Source: Rhodoblastus sp963748385 (lineage in GTDB: Bacteria > Pseudomonadota > Alphaproteobacteria > Rhizobiales > Beijerinckiaceae). Taken from it: a stretch of 64,000 nucleotides of DNA. The stretch lies in contig CAVVIQ010000001.1 in NCBI GenBank assembly GCA_963748385.1, positions 62,001 to 126,000 of the forward strand, read 5' to 3'. Position 1 is the first letter of the stretch. The number at the start of each line of letters is the position of its first letter. The notes beneath the pieces are model-generated. The model was not told where the DNA came from. It did no database searches and saw nothing but the letters and a program-made list of their open reading frames with translations. This document shows, one piece after another, positions 54,449 to 63,782 of the stretch. The position numbers and the translations under genes were made by a program.

Positions 54449-54850
54449 TCAGCGGTGGTCCCAGCCGCCGCCCCAGCCCCAAGTGTAAAACACCGGGCCG
54501 CCGTAGAAATAGGGACCGGGCCCATAATAGGGGCCTGGACCGTAATAATAATGCGCGACCGTTTCCGAAATTTCGTAGCCGCGATCGAGCATGCAGTCGG
54601 AATAGATGGAATTATACTGGCCCTGCAGGCCGAGCTGACCGGCGGCGGCGGCTTGCGAGGTCGCCGCATAGGCCTTCGCCCGGCAGGCGGAATCGTCGTT
54701 TGCGAATTTCCGGTCGGAAACATTGGCCCCTGCGACCGCGCTCACCGTCGGCCGCGTGGGCGGCGCGCAGGCGCCAAGCGCCAGCGGCAGCGCGAAAGCG
54801 ATCGCCAGGGGCGTGATTTTCGACAATTTTTCCGATCCCGAGAAAGTCAT
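54449..54850 (-). CDS. Lipoprotein with Tyr-Gly-Pro-rich tail
   Basis: This 133-aa protein has a lipobox (LALGAC, Cys28 by my count), so it is a predicted lipoprotein. A short conserved-looking middle (YNSIYSDCMLDRGYEI) is followed by a tail repeating YYGPGPYYGPGPYFYGGP and ending in Gly/Trp-rich WGWGGGW. The function is unknown. I chose ATG 54850; an ATG at 54889 adds a basic N-terminus that would not suit export. Confidence 0.75.
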   Translation of the reverse strand: MTFSGSEKLSKITPLAIAFALPLALGACAPPTRPTVSAVAGANVSDRKFANDDSACRAKAYAATSQAAAAGQLGLQGQYNSIYSDCMLDRGYEISETVAHYYYGPGPYYGPGPYFYGGPVFYTWGWGGGWDHR

Positions 54851-54909
54851 GGGCGTCTCGTCCGCGAGTCGTCGCCGGCACGTTTGCATGGGCCGTCACC
54901 ACGCGTAAC

Positions 54910-55350
54910 TCAAACCTCGGTGCCCGGCCCGCCGTCGAAATCGCGGCAGGAATGGCCGAACGCGGCCAGTGCGTCCTCGAGATAATCCGGAAGCAGCGGC
55001 TCGCCGAGCAGATAACGGGCGGTCGGGGTCTGGCCGCGTTCGCGCGCCTGGACCAGGGCGTCCTCCCAGTCTCTGGGCTCGAAATCGCCGCGGCCGATCC
55101 ACATCAGGGCGACAAGCGCCGCCGCCTCGTCCACGTCGAGATCGGCGATGAATTGTTCCAGCTCCGCGTGGATCGGGCCATAGGCCGCGTCGGTGAGAAT
55201 GGCGCGCTCCCCGTCGTCGGCGGCGTTGGAGGCGTCGGGCTTGGCGCCTTCGTCCTCGCTCAGAAGCTCGCGCGCCTTGGCGGCGATGAAGCAGACCTTT
55301 TGCGGATTGATCTCCGGCATGTCTCGATTGGTGTCGTCGATGGTGCGCAT
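54910..55350 (-). CDS. DUF3775 domain protein
   Basis: This 146-aa soluble acidic protein (INPQKVCFIAAKARELLSED, VDEAAALVALMWIGRGDFEP, GEPLLPDYLEDALAAFGHS) fits DUF3775, of unknown function. I chose ATG 55350 (GGAAAG before it); an ATG 30 bases in is possible, and the frame opens further upstream. It sits downstream of recN on the same strand, after an 89-bp gap. Confidence 0.8.
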   Translation of the reverse strand: MRTIDDTNRDMPEINPQKVCFIAAKARELLSEDEGAKPDASNAADDGERAILTDAAYGPIHAELEQFIADLDVDEAAALVALMWIGRGDFEPRDWEDALVQARERGQTPTARYLLGEPLLPDYLEDALAAFGHSCRDFDGGPGTEV

Positions 55351-55439
55351 TTCTTTCCGGCGGGCGCCGCTCCCTGCTTTCCCTTTCAATATAGGCGCTC
55401 CGGCGTCGTTTCGCCTTGCGGCGGGTCAACGACGCGCGC

Positions 55440-57110
55440 CTATTCCGCCCCGTTCATCAGCTTCGCCGCGGCGGCGCGGGCCTCGTCGGTGATTTTCGCC
55501 CCCGAAATCATGCGGGCGATTTCCTCGCGCCGATGTTCGTCGGCGAGCGGCGCGACGCGGGTGGCGGCGCGGGCGCCCTTGTCGGCGAAATCCTTGGAAA
55601 TGCGCATATGGGCGGCGGCGCGGGCGGCGACCTGCGGCGCGTGGGTGACCGACAGCACCTGCACATCGGCGCCGAGCCGCGCCAGCCTCTGGCCGATGGC
55701 GTCGGCCGCCGCCCCGCCGGCGCCGGCGTCGATCTCGTCGAACACCAGGGTCGGGGCCGAGCCACGGTCGGCCAGCGCCACTTTCAGCGCCAGCATGAAA
55801 CGCGACAATTCGCCGCCCGAGGCGACCTTCATCAGCGGCCCCGGCCGCGAGCCGGGATTGGTCTGCACCCAGAATTCGACCCTTTCGGCGCCCTCTGGCC
55901 CGGCGAGATCGGGGTCCGTCGCGATATGCGTGGAAAAGTTCGCCCGCTCCAGTTTCAGCGGCGGCAGTTCGGCGTTGACCGCCGCGTCGAGCGCTGATGC
56001 CGCCTTTTGCCGCGCCCGGGTCAGCGCAGCGCAGCGGGTGCGATAGTCGGCTTCCGCCGCCTCCCGCGCCCCGGCCAGCGTGACGAGGCGCGCCTCGCCG
56101 GCGTCGAGCGCCGCGAGATCGGCGGCGAATTTTTCGGCGAGCGCCGGAAGCTGATGGACTGGCGCGGAAAATTTGCGCGCGGCGGCGCGCAGGGAAAAAA
56201 GCCTTTCCTCGACCTGTTCCAGCGCGCGAGGGTCGAATTCCGCGGCGCGCAGCGCCTGATCCAGCGCCTGCTCGGCGAGATCGAACGCATTGAGCGCCGA
56301 GTCCAGGGCCTTGATCGCCGGTTCGATCAGATGCGGCGCCTGCGGCTGGCGCCGCTCCAGCCGGCGCAGGACGGCCGAGAGCGTGGACAGCGGCGACCCG
56401 TCGCCGGCGACGCTCTCATAGGCGTCGCGCAGATCGCCGGCGACTTTCTCCGCCTGCTGCATCGCCGTGCGCTCGGCGGCAAGCTGATCTTCCTCGCCCG
56501 GGCGGGGGCTGAGCTTCGCCAGTTCCTCGTGGGCGTGGGCGAGATAATCGGCCTCCTTGCGCGCGGCCTCGACCGCCGCCGTTTCTTCACGCAGATCCCT
56601 CTCCGCCTTGCGCAGAGCAGCATGGGCGGCGCGGGTCGCCGCGACCAGATCGTCATGGCCGCCGAAGGCGTCGAGCAGGGAGCGATGGATGTTGGGGTCG
56701 ACCAGGGCGCGATCGTCGTGCTGGCCGTGGATTTCAACCAGGGCGCCGCCGATGGCCCGCAGGCCCTGGACGCTGACCGGCTGGTCGTTGACGAAGGCGC
56801 GGCTACGGCCGTCGGCCATCTGCACTCGGCGCAGGATGAGGTCGCCCTCGACGTCGAGACCCTGTTCGGCCGCAGCAAGCCGCGCGGCATGGCCCGGGGG
56901 CGGATCGAAAACCGCCACGACCTGGCCCTGCCCCTGGCCGGAGCGCACCAGCGAACCGTCGCCGCGCCCGCCGAGCGCCAGCGAAAAGGCGTCGAGAAGG
57001 ATGGACTTGCCGGCCCCGGTCTCTCCGGTGAGCACGGTCAGGCCGGGGCCGAACTCCAGCTCCAGCCGGTCGATCAGGACGATGTCGCGAATCGCGAGCT
57101 GAACCAGCAT
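55440..57110 (-). CDS. recN: DNA repair protein RecN
   Basis: This 556-aa SMC-like protein has Walker A GETGAGKS (29-36), a long coiled-coil middle, and the RecN/ABC signature in the C-terminal ATPase half (KVASGGELSRFMLALKVALA, TLVFDEIDAGAGG). It gathers DNA ends during double-strand break repair. It follows bamD on the same strand by 61 bp. Confidence 0.95.
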   Translation of the reverse strand: MLVQLAIRDIVLIDRLELEFGPGLTVLTGETGAGKSILLDAFSLALGGRGDGSLVRSGQGQGQVVAVFDPPPGHAARLAAAEQGLDVEGDLILRRVQMADGRSRAFVNDQPVSVQGLRAIGGALVEIHGQHDDRALVDPNIHRSLLDAFGGHDDLVAATRAAHAALRKAERDLREETAAVEAARKEADYLAHAHEELAKLSPRPGEEDQLAAERTAMQQAEKVAGDLRDAYESVAGDGSPLSTLSAVLRRLERRQPQAPHLIEPAIKALDSALNAFDLAEQALDQALRAAEFDPRALEQVEERLFSLRAAARKFSAPVHQLPALAEKFAADLAALDAGEARLVTLAGAREAAEADYRTRCAALTRARQKAASALDAAVNAELPPLKLERANFSTHIATDPDLAGPEGAERVEFWVQTNPGSRPGPLMKVASGGELSRFMLALKVALADRGSAPTLVFDEIDAGAGGAAADAIGQRLARLGADVQVLSVTHAPQVAARAAAHMRISKDFADKGARAATRVAPLADEHRREEIARMISGAKITDEARAAAAKLMNGAE

Positions 57111-57171
57111 GAACCCTGCCCCGACAGAGGCTTTCCGCCCCCGGCCGCGCAGGAATAAACGGAAACGCGCC

Positions 57172-58053
57172 TCAGCTCAATCCGGCCTTTTTGAAGGCCT
57201 TGGAAATCCACGAATCCGTATGTTCGTGCGGCGACAGCCCGCTGGAATGGAGGCGCTCGTAAGCGTCCTTGTACCATTGCGAATTGGGATAATTCGCGCC
57301 GAGAATCGCGGCGGCGGTCTCGGCCTCCTGGGTGATTCCCATCGCGAGATAGGCCTCGGTCAGGCGCTCCAGCGCCTCCTCGGCCTCGCGGGTCTCCTGA
57401 TATTTGAACAGGATCTCCCGGAAGCGGTTGATCGCCGCCGTGTAGTTCTCGCGCTTGAGATAATAGCGCCCGATCTCCAGCTGGTGGCCGGCAAGCTGGT
57501 CGCGGCAGATGTCGATCTTCAGATGCGCGTCCGAGGCATATTTCGACTTGGGATATTTGTCGACGACGGTCTGGTAATATTTCAGCGCCTTGTCGACGCG
57601 GTCCTGGTCGCGCTGAACGTCGGGCATGTCGCCATACATCGCCTGGCCGGCGAGATAGTTCACATAGGCCGCCTCGGGCGCACTGGGATAGAGCGAAATG
57701 AACCGGTCGGCGGCGACGGAGGCGTCGACGTAGGAATGGGCCAGATAATCAGCGTAGACTTCCATCACCAGGGCTTTGCGCGCCCACTCGGTGAAGGGAT
57801 ACTGCCTCTGCAAAGCGGCGAACTGCTTGGCGGCCTCTTCGTAATCGTGATGGTCGATCTTGGTCAGACCCTCGTTGTAGATGCGATCCGGCGGAACGTC
57901 CGGATCGAGCTTCATCTCATATTTCTTCTTGCCGAACGGATTGAGATCGTCGAGCGAAAAGCTGAGAGCCGGGGAGGCGCAGACGGCCAGCGCGGCGCCC
58001 GCCAGAAGCAGGGCGCGGACAGGCTTGAGGCCAAGGGAATGCGGAACTTTCAT
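57172..58053 (-). CDS. bamD: Outer membrane assembly factor BamD
   Basis: This 293-aa TPR-rich protein (EEAAKQFAALQRQYPFTEWA, FISLYPSAPEAAYVNYLAGQ, YYQTVVDKYPKSKYASDAHL) carries the alphaproteobacterial N-terminal SLDDLNPFGKKKYEMKLDP. BamD links BamA and the substrate during beta-barrel assembly. The expected lipobox is odd: LAVC with Val before Cys rather than Gly/Ala/Ser. ATG 58053 gives the normal length; a longer open frame upstream is a shadow of the intergenic region. Confidence 0.93.
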   Translation of the reverse strand: MKVPHSLGLKPVRALLLAGAALAVCASPALSFSLDDLNPFGKKKYEMKLDPDVPPDRIYNEGLTKIDHHDYEEAAKQFAALQRQYPFTEWARKALVMEVYADYLAHSYVDASVAADRFISLYPSAPEAAYVNYLAGQAMYGDMPDVQRDQDRVDKALKYYQTVVDKYPKSKYASDAHLKIDICRDQLAGHQLEIGRYYLKRENYTAAINRFREILFKYQETREAEEALERLTEAYLAMGITQEAETAAAILGANYPNSQWYKDAYERLHSSGLSPHEHTDSWISKAFKKAGLS

Positions 58054-58222
58054 TAAACACGCTCGTGATCGCGCGGGCGCGCCAAGCCCGGACAAGTTCA
58101 TTGATTTCGTGGCAATAGCGCCAAGGGCGCGCCTGGCGGGCGACGCCGCCAGAGCAATAGCGTGGCGAGCGCAAAAGAAAAAGCGGCCTTTTACGGCAAA
58201 TTTAAGACCCGCCCCAAGCGGT

Positions 58223-59173
58223 TCAGCTGCGTTCCGGCATATAGACCGGGGACGCGGCCAGACCGAGGTCGGCGCGGGCGCCCTCGCGCGGGGCCGGGGC
58301 GAAATCGACGAAACGATAGGCGGAACGGTCGGCGAACAGGGCCTCGAGCACGGCGACATTCAGCTTGTGGCCGCCGCAATAGGAGCGATAGGCGCCGATG
58401 ATCGGGGCGCCGGCCAGGGCCAGATCGCCGACGGCGTCCAGCATCTTGTGGCGGACGAATTCGTCGGAGAAACGCAGGCCTTCGGGATTGAGAACGCGAT
58501 CCTCGTCGATGCCGACAGAATTTTCAAGCGACGCCCCGAGCGCGAAGCCGGCCATGGCCAGCCTCTTGACGTCCGACAGGAAGCCGAAGGTGCGCGCGCG
58601 CGCCAGGTCGCGGCGGAAGGCGTTGGCGTCGAGATCGAGAACCTTGCGCTGACGGCCGATCGCCTCGCTCTTGAAGTCGATCTCGACATCGAGACGGAAA
58701 CCCTTTTCCGCAGGAAGCAGTTCGGCGAAGGCGCGGCCCTGTTCGACGCGGACCGGCTTGAGAAGCTTGATATAGCGGCGCGCGGAGTCGAGATGGACGA
58801 TCCCGGCGCGGTCGATCGCCTCGACGAAGGCCGCCGCCGAGCCGTCCATGATCGGCACTTCGGGGCCGTCCACCTCGACGAGGCAGTTGTCGACCCCGAG
58901 CCCGCGCAAAGCGGCGACCAGATGCTCGATGGTGGCGACCATGTGCTGCGCGCCGTCGCCGATGACGGTGCAGAGCTCGGTCATGGTCACCTTGGACCAG
59001 TTGGCGGCGATGGAGCGGCTGCCGCCCTCGGGCAGGCCGCTGCGCAGGAAGATGAGGCCGGTGTCGGCTTCGGCGGGATTGAGAACGAGACGAACGGGTT
59101 TGCCGGAATGAACGCCAATGCCCCCGGCCAGAACGATGCGTTGGCGGAGAGTGGTTTGAAAGCGTTGCTTCAT
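58223..59173 (-). CDS. lpxC: UDP-3-O-acyl-N-acetylglucosamine deacetylase
   Basis: This 316-aa zinc enzyme performs the committed step of lipid A biosynthesis. HMVATIEHLVAALRGLGVDN supplies one zinc His region, FVRHKMLDAVGDLALAG the others; VHSGKPVRLVLNPAE and the DGSAAAF loop are typical. ATG 59173 marks the normal start; in-frame extension upstream has no homology. It lies 169 bp upstream of bamD. Confidence 0.95.
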   Translation of the reverse strand: MKQRFQTTLRQRIVLAGGIGVHSGKPVRLVLNPAEADTGLIFLRSGLPEGGSRSIAANWSKVTMTELCTVIGDGAQHMVATIEHLVAALRGLGVDNCLVEVDGPEVPIMDGSAAAFVEAIDRAGIVHLDSARRYIKLLKPVRVEQGRAFAELLPAEKGFRLDVEIDFKSEAIGRQRKVLDLDANAFRRDLARARTFGFLSDVKRLAMAGFALGASLENSVGIDEDRVLNPEGLRFSDEFVRHKMLDAVGDLALAGAPIIGAYRSYCGGHKLNVAVLEALFADRSAYRFVDFAPAPREGARADLGLAASPVYMPERS

Positions 59174-59489
59174 TATGGCTATAATTCCGTGGCTCGTCCC
59201 GAAAGATCGCGGGAACATTGCTGCCGCCTCCCCGGTTTCGCCACGACATTGTGGCGGGATCCTGAAAAGGCGCGCGACAAAACCCGAGAAGCCCCCCGGA
59301 GATGGAATTCCGACCCGCCTCGCGGCCCGCGGAAAACCTGATTCGTCACGTAAAAAGGGTATCGGGAGCGACCGGTCGGAACAAATCACTCTTTTTTACC
59401 GCGTTGTTACAAATTAACCTCAATTTTGTCCCGATCGCCTCAATCAATAGCCGCGATCTCTCCCGTTTCCCGCCGCCGGACTGCTACGG

Positions 59490-59521
59490 TTTCCGCAAGA
59501 TTGCTTCGCAATCGGCGGAAA
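59490..59521. repeat. Imperfect palindrome / hairpin
   Basis: TTTCCGC (59490-59496) pairs with GCGGAAA (59515-59521) around an inner stem GATTGC / GCAATC with a TTC loop; the only unpaired bases between them are AA and G. No T run follows, so it is not an obvious terminator. It may be a repeat element or processing site. Confidence 0.55.
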
Positions 59522-59609
59522 CGAAATGCCGCGAAAATCCTTGTGGCCGCGGGCGGATTTTCGCGCCAGCGGAATGCGAATTCCCCTTGAATCATGAGGA
59601 ATCCGCATG

Positions 59610-59634
59610 ACAAAACCCGCCTTTCGGCGGGTTT
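59610..59634 (-). terminator. Terminator of ftsZ
   Basis: A 9-bp stem (AAACCCGCC / GGCGGGTTT, loop GAAA on the minus strand) ends with GGCGGGTTTTG on the minus strand, 28 bp past the ftsZ stop. Confidence 0.85.
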
Positions 59635-59661
59635 GCCTGGACGCCGTGAATGCGGCGGTTT

Positions 59662-61395
59662 TCAGTTCGACTGGCGCCTAAGGAAGGCGGGAATTTCGAG
59701 GTGATCCTCGTCGGCGCGCGGATAGCCGCGGCCATTGGCGTCGATCGTGGCGGCCGGGCGTTGGGCCGGCGGACGCTTCGCATATTCGGCGTGAACCGGC
59801 GAAGGATGGGGCTGACGCGGCGGCGCATAGCCCAACGGAGCCAGGGCGGATTGAGCCTGGGCGGACGGAGCCTGCGGCGGCTGGAGCGCTGGCGCGGCAG
59901 GCGGCGCGGCGACGCTCTGTTCCTCGGCGCGGCTCATGCCGAAGGCGGCGAGACGCTCGAGCAGGGTGCGGCGACGGGTGTCGGGCGCCGGGGCGTTCTG
60001 CTGGGCGCTGCGCATCAGGTTCTGGCCCGGCAGAGGCAGCTCGTCGATGCTTGGCATGCGCGGCGCGCGCATCGGCTGTTCCGGGGGCGGCGGGACGAAA
60101 GGCTCGGCGACGACCGGCGCCTCGACACGGCGCGGGGGCGCGGCGGGAGCGTCGTGATAGGCCGACGGCGGCGGGGCCATCGGCTTGATCTGCACGTCGG
60201 GATGATGCGGCGCATAGACCTGCTGGGCGGCCGGCGGCGCATAGGCCGGGGCCGGCTGCTGGACGGGCGCCGGCTGGGGCGCGGCCTCGACCGGCTGGGG
60301 CGCGTAATAGACTTCCGGCGCGTGCGCCGCGGGACGCAGGGTCTCGGCCTGACGGGCCGCGGCCTGCTGGCGCAGACGTTCGGCGGCTTCGGCCACGACG
60401 CGCTGGTCGTTGAACTCCGAGACGTCGGCGGGCTTGTCGATGCCGGTGGCCACCACGGAGACGCGGATCACGCCTTCCAGGCCATGGTCGAAGGTCGCGC
60501 CGAGGATGATGTTGGCGTCTTCGTCCACTTCCTGGCGGATGCGGCTCGCGGCTTCGTCCACTTCGTAAAGGGTGAGGTCGTTGCCGCCGGTGATCGAGAT
60601 CAGCAGGCCCCTGGCGCCCTTCATCGACACTTCGTCGAGCAGCGGATTGGCGATCGCGGCCTCGGCGGCGAGAATGGCGCGGCGGTCGCCGGTGGCCTCG
60701 CCGGTGCCCATCATCGCCTTGCCCATGTCGCGCATGATGGCGCGCACGTCGGCGAAATCGAGATTGATCAGGCCCTCGCGCACCATCAGGTCGGTGATGC
60801 AGGCCACGCCCGAATAGAGCACCTGGTCGGCCATGGAGAAGGCGTCGGCGAAGGTCGTCTTCTCGTTGGCGACACGGAACAGGTTCTGGTTCGGGATGAC
60901 GATCAAGGTGTCGACCGCCTTGTGCAGCTCCTCGATGCCGGAATCGGCGATGCGCATGCGGCGGATGCCCTCGAACTGGAACGGCTTGGTGACCACGCCG
61001 ACGGTGAGGATGCCCATGTCGCGCGCGGTGCGGGCGATCACCGGAGCCGCCCCGGTGCCGGTGCCGCCGCCCATGCCGGCGGTGACGAAGACCATATGGG
61101 CGCCGGCGAGATGATCGCGGATCTCCTCGATCGCTTCCTCCGCCGAGGCGCGGCCGACTTCCGGCTGCGAGCCGGCGCCGAGGCCCTCGGTCACCTGCAG
61201 GCCCATCTGAATGATGCGCTCGGCGCGCGAGCTGGTCAGCGCCTGGGCGTCGGTGTTGGCGACGATGAAATCGACCCCGGCAAGGCCAGAGGCGATCATG
61301 TTGTTGACGGCGTTGCCGCCCGCGCCGCCCACGCCGCAAACCATGATGCGGGGCTTCAGTTCGCGCAGTTCCGGCGCTTTCAAGTTGATCGTCAT
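59662..61395 (-). CDS. ftsZ: Cell division GTPase FtsZ
   Basis: This 577-aa tubulin homologue has the T-loop GGGTGTG (109-115) and core about residues 1-320. Then comes a long Pro/Ala/Gln-rich linker (about 320-560) and a conserved C-terminal peptide (HLEIPAFLRRQ) that binds FtsA and others. The long linker is typical of alphaproteobacteria. ATG 61395 follows AGAGGACATAAA; 21 further upstream residues in frame lack homology. Confidence 0.96.
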   Translation of the reverse strand: MTINLKAPELRELKPRIMVCGVGGAGGNAVNNMIASGLAGVDFIVANTDAQALTSSRAERIIQMGLQVTEGLGAGSQPEVGRASAEEAIEEIRDHLAGAHMVFVTAGMGGGTGTGAAPVIARTARDMGILTVGVVTKPFQFEGIRRMRIADSGIEELHKAVDTLIVIPNQNLFRVANEKTTFADAFSMADQVLYSGVACITDLMVREGLINLDFADVRAIMRDMGKAMMGTGEATGDRRAILAAEAAIANPLLDEVSMKGARGLLISITGGNDLTLYEVDEAASRIRQEVDEDANIILGATFDHGLEGVIRVSVVATGIDKPADVSEFNDQRVVAEAAERLRQQAAARQAETLRPAAHAPEVYYAPQPVEAAPQPAPVQQPAPAYAPPAAQQVYAPHHPDVQIKPMAPPPSAYHDAPAAPPRRVEAPVVAEPFVPPPPEQPMRAPRMPSIDELPLPGQNLMRSAQQNAPAPDTRRRTLLERLAAFGMSRAEEQSVAAPPAAPALQPPQAPSAQAQSALAPLGYAPPRQPHPSPVHAEYAKRPPAQRPAATIDANGRGYPRADEDHLEIPAFLRRQSN

Positions 61396-61479
61396 TTTAT
61401 GTCCTCTTGTTCCCTGGAGCTGCGCGCTCGCGCCCATTGCCTTTGAACCCGCCGCCATGCGGCGGCCTCGCCTTTCACG

Positions 61480-62793
61480 TCAGAAGCTTTCCTTGAACCA
61501 TCGGCCCACCCTGCCGAAATAGCCGGCCGGGCGGCGCTCGCCGCTCCCGCTCGAATGGCTCGGCTCGAAATATTCGACATTCGAAAATTGCGGATAGACC
61601 AGCAGCCCGACGGAGGCCGAAAAGCCGGGGCTCTTCGCCGATTCCGGCATGCCCTGGACGCCGAGCGGACGCCCGACGCGGATCTGGCCGCCGAGGATCC
61701 GCCGCGCCGCTTCGGGAAGGCCGGTGAGCTGGCTCGCCCCGCCGGTGAGAACGATCCGGCCGCCCGAAGTCGCCGGGAAGCCCGCGGCCTTGAGGCGATC
61801 GCGCGCCAGTTCGAGAATCTCCTCGACGCGCGGGCGGATGATCCGGGTGAGCTGCGATTTCGAAATATGGATCGCGCCGTCGCCATCGTCGCCGACCTGC
61901 GGAACCGTCAGGGTTTCCCGGTCGTCGGAGGGCGAGGAGATCGCGCTGCCATAGAGCGTCTTGAGCCGTTCGGCGTCGGACAGCCGCGCGTTGAGTCCAC
62001 GGGCGATGTCCATGGTGATGTGCTTGCCGCCGACGGCGAAAGCGTCGCTGTGCGTCAGCTTTCCATCGCGGAAGACGCCGACGCCGACCGAACCGCCGCC
62101 GAGGTCGAGCACGGTGGCGCCGAGCACCGCCTCGTCGTCCACCAGAACGGCGAGGCCGGAGGCGTAGGGCGTCGCGACCACCGCCTCGATCGACAGATGG
62201 CAGCGTTCGACGGCGAGCAGAAGATTGCTGAGCGCCGCCGCGTCGGCGCTGACGACATGGAGGTCGGCGCCCAGCGCCTCGCCCATCATGCCCTTGGGAT
62301 CGCGGATGCCGCCGGCGCCGTCGAGGGTGAAGCCGGTCGGCAGGCTGTGGAGGATCGCCCGCCCCTGCTGCGCGGTGCGCAGGCTGGTCGCCTCCAGCAC
62401 GCGATGGATGTCGTTCTCCGACACGCCGCGGACCACCGGCACGTGGGCATGGAAATAGGCCGAGCCAAGCCGGCCGCCGTGATTGGCGACGATCACGCTT
62501 TCGACCTGCGCCTTGGCCATGCGCTCGGCGGCGTCCACCGCGAGCCGGATCGCGGCCTCGGCCTCGTCCATGTCGATGACCACGCCGCCCTTGATGCCGC
62601 GCGACCGCTGGTGGCCGATGCCAAGAATGCGCGTGCGGTGGGTGCGGCCGCGCAGAAGGTCGGAGGGCTCCGCCGGGACCAGCTTGGCGATCAGGCAGAC
62701 CACCTTGGAGGCGCCGACGTCGAGCACGCAGAGGATCGAACTCTTGCGCGTGGAGATCGGCTTGATCCGCGGCAGATGGACGGAGGCGATCAT
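61480..62793 (-). CDS. ftsA: Cell division protein FtsA
   Basis: This 437-aa actin-like protein has VLDVGASKVVCLIAKL (phosphate 1), DLGGGSVGVGVF (phosphate 2), IVLTGGASQL (adenosine site) and a C-terminal amphipathic GRVGRWFKESF membrane tether. It anchors FtsZ to the membrane. Start ATG overlaps the ftsQ stop (ATGA); 84 bp separate it from ftsZ. Confidence 0.95.
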   Translation of the reverse strand: MIASVHLPRIKPISTRKSSILCVLDVGASKVVCLIAKLVPAEPSDLLRGRTHRTRILGIGHQRSRGIKGGVVIDMDEAEAAIRLAVDAAERMAKAQVESVIVANHGGRLGSAYFHAHVPVVRGVSENDIHRVLEATSLRTAQQGRAILHSLPTGFTLDGAGGIRDPKGMMGEALGADLHVVSADAAALSNLLLAVERCHLSIEAVVATPYASGLAVLVDDEAVLGATVLDLGGGSVGVGVFRDGKLTHSDAFAVGGKHITMDIARGLNARLSDAERLKTLYGSAISSPSDDRETLTVPQVGDDGDGAIHISKSQLTRIIRPRVEEILELARDRLKAAGFPATSGGRIVLTGGASQLTGLPEAARRILGGQIRVGRPLGVQGMPESAKSPGFSASVGLLVYPQFSNVEYFEPSHSSGSGERRPAGYFGRVGRWFKESF

Positions 62794-63782
62794 GAATGCG
62801 CCCCCTTGCCGCGCGGCTGGGCCGCGGCGCGCGCGGCCGCGGCCTCCTCGGTCAGGCGCACGTAGAGCTTGCCCGGAATGCGCAGATCGAGCGCGACGAC
62901 CGCTTTTTCGAGCAGGCCGGACTCGGCCTCGAGCCGCGCCAGCAAAGCGATCGCCTTGCGCGGATCGGCCTCGGGCAGCATCACATCCACGCCGGAGGTC
63001 ATTTTCAGGCTCCAGCGCCGCCGCGACACCAGGACGCCGGCGCGAATCTTGGCGCGCAAGTCGCCGGCGGCGTCGAGCAGCGCGACATATTCGCCGATGC
63101 GCGTATTGGCTCCGTCGCCGACGACGAAAGGCAGGGATTCGAATTTCGGATTGTCGAGCTTGTCGATCGGCGCGCCGTCGGCGGCGACGATGGAGACCGC
63201 GCCGTCCTTCTGCCACAGGCCAAAGGGCGTACGCTCGGTCACGTCGATGAGGAGGCGGTCGGGGAAAAATTTACGCACGCTGACGTTCTTGATCAGCGGC
63301 AAAGCGAGCAGCCTGTTGCGGAGATCGTTGGCGTCGAGGAACGGCAGCGATTGTTTGGAATCGACCCTGGCGACCGCGAGAATTTCCTTTTCGGTCACTT
63401 CGCGCTGGCCGGCGATGGTGACCGAATCGATCCCGAAACCGAACGCGCGGGCGACCAGGTCGCGCGGCGCGCCATAGTCCTTCACGAAAGCGGCGTACTG
63501 GCCGTTGGCGACCGCGCCGAGCAGGCCGGCGCCGGAGAGGAAGGCGATGACGAGCGCGGAGCCGAGGCCCGGCAGCCGCAGAAAGGAGACGAAGGCGCCG
63601 GCTTCCCGATGGCCGCGGGGCTTGCGCCGCGCCGCGGCTCTGGCGTGTCCCGCCGCGCGCGAAGGAAGGAAGGAAAAACCCTGGAAGGAGCCGGCCGCGG
63701 CCCCGGCGAGCGCAGCGCGCGGAGACGCGAGGGCCGGATCAAGCCCATCTACCGGTCGCAGGAGGCGTCTTCCACCATCCAT
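62790..63782 (-). CDS. ftsQ: Cell division protein FtsQ
   Basis: This 330-aa bitopic protein has a basic N-terminal cytosolic tail, one membrane segment (LGSALVIAFLSGAGLLGAVA, about 72-91), a POTRA domain (IDSVTIAGQREVTEKEILAV) and FtsQ/DivIB fold. It connects FtsB/L in the divisome. ATG 63782 lies within ddl, a 34-bp overlap; a later start is possible but no better Shine-Dalgarno is evident. Confidence 0.92.
   Translation of the reverse strand: MDGGRRLLRPVDGLDPALASPRAALAGAAAGSFQGFSFLPSRAAGHARAAARRKPRGHREAGAFVSFLRLPGLGSALVIAFLSGAGLLGAVANGQYAAFVKDYGAPRDLVARAFGFGIDSVTIAGQREVTEKEILAVARVDSKQSLPFLDANDLRNRLLALPLIKNVSVRKFFPDRLLIDVTERTPFGLWQKDGAVSIVAADGAPIDKLDNPKFESLPFVVGDGANTRIGEYVALLDAAGDLRAKIRAGVLVSRRRWSLKMTSGVDVMLPEADPRKAIALLARLEAESGLLEKAVVALDLRIPGKLYVRLTEEAAAARAAAQPRGKGAHS

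Larger units (their letters stand above)
59174..59661. other. Intergenic region between ftsZ and lpxC, 488 bp
   Basis: It holds the ftsZ terminator (59613-59634), a near-perfect hairpin (59490-59521), and an AT-richer stretch (59390-59460) likely bearing the lpxC promoter. No gene is called. Confidence 0.6.
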
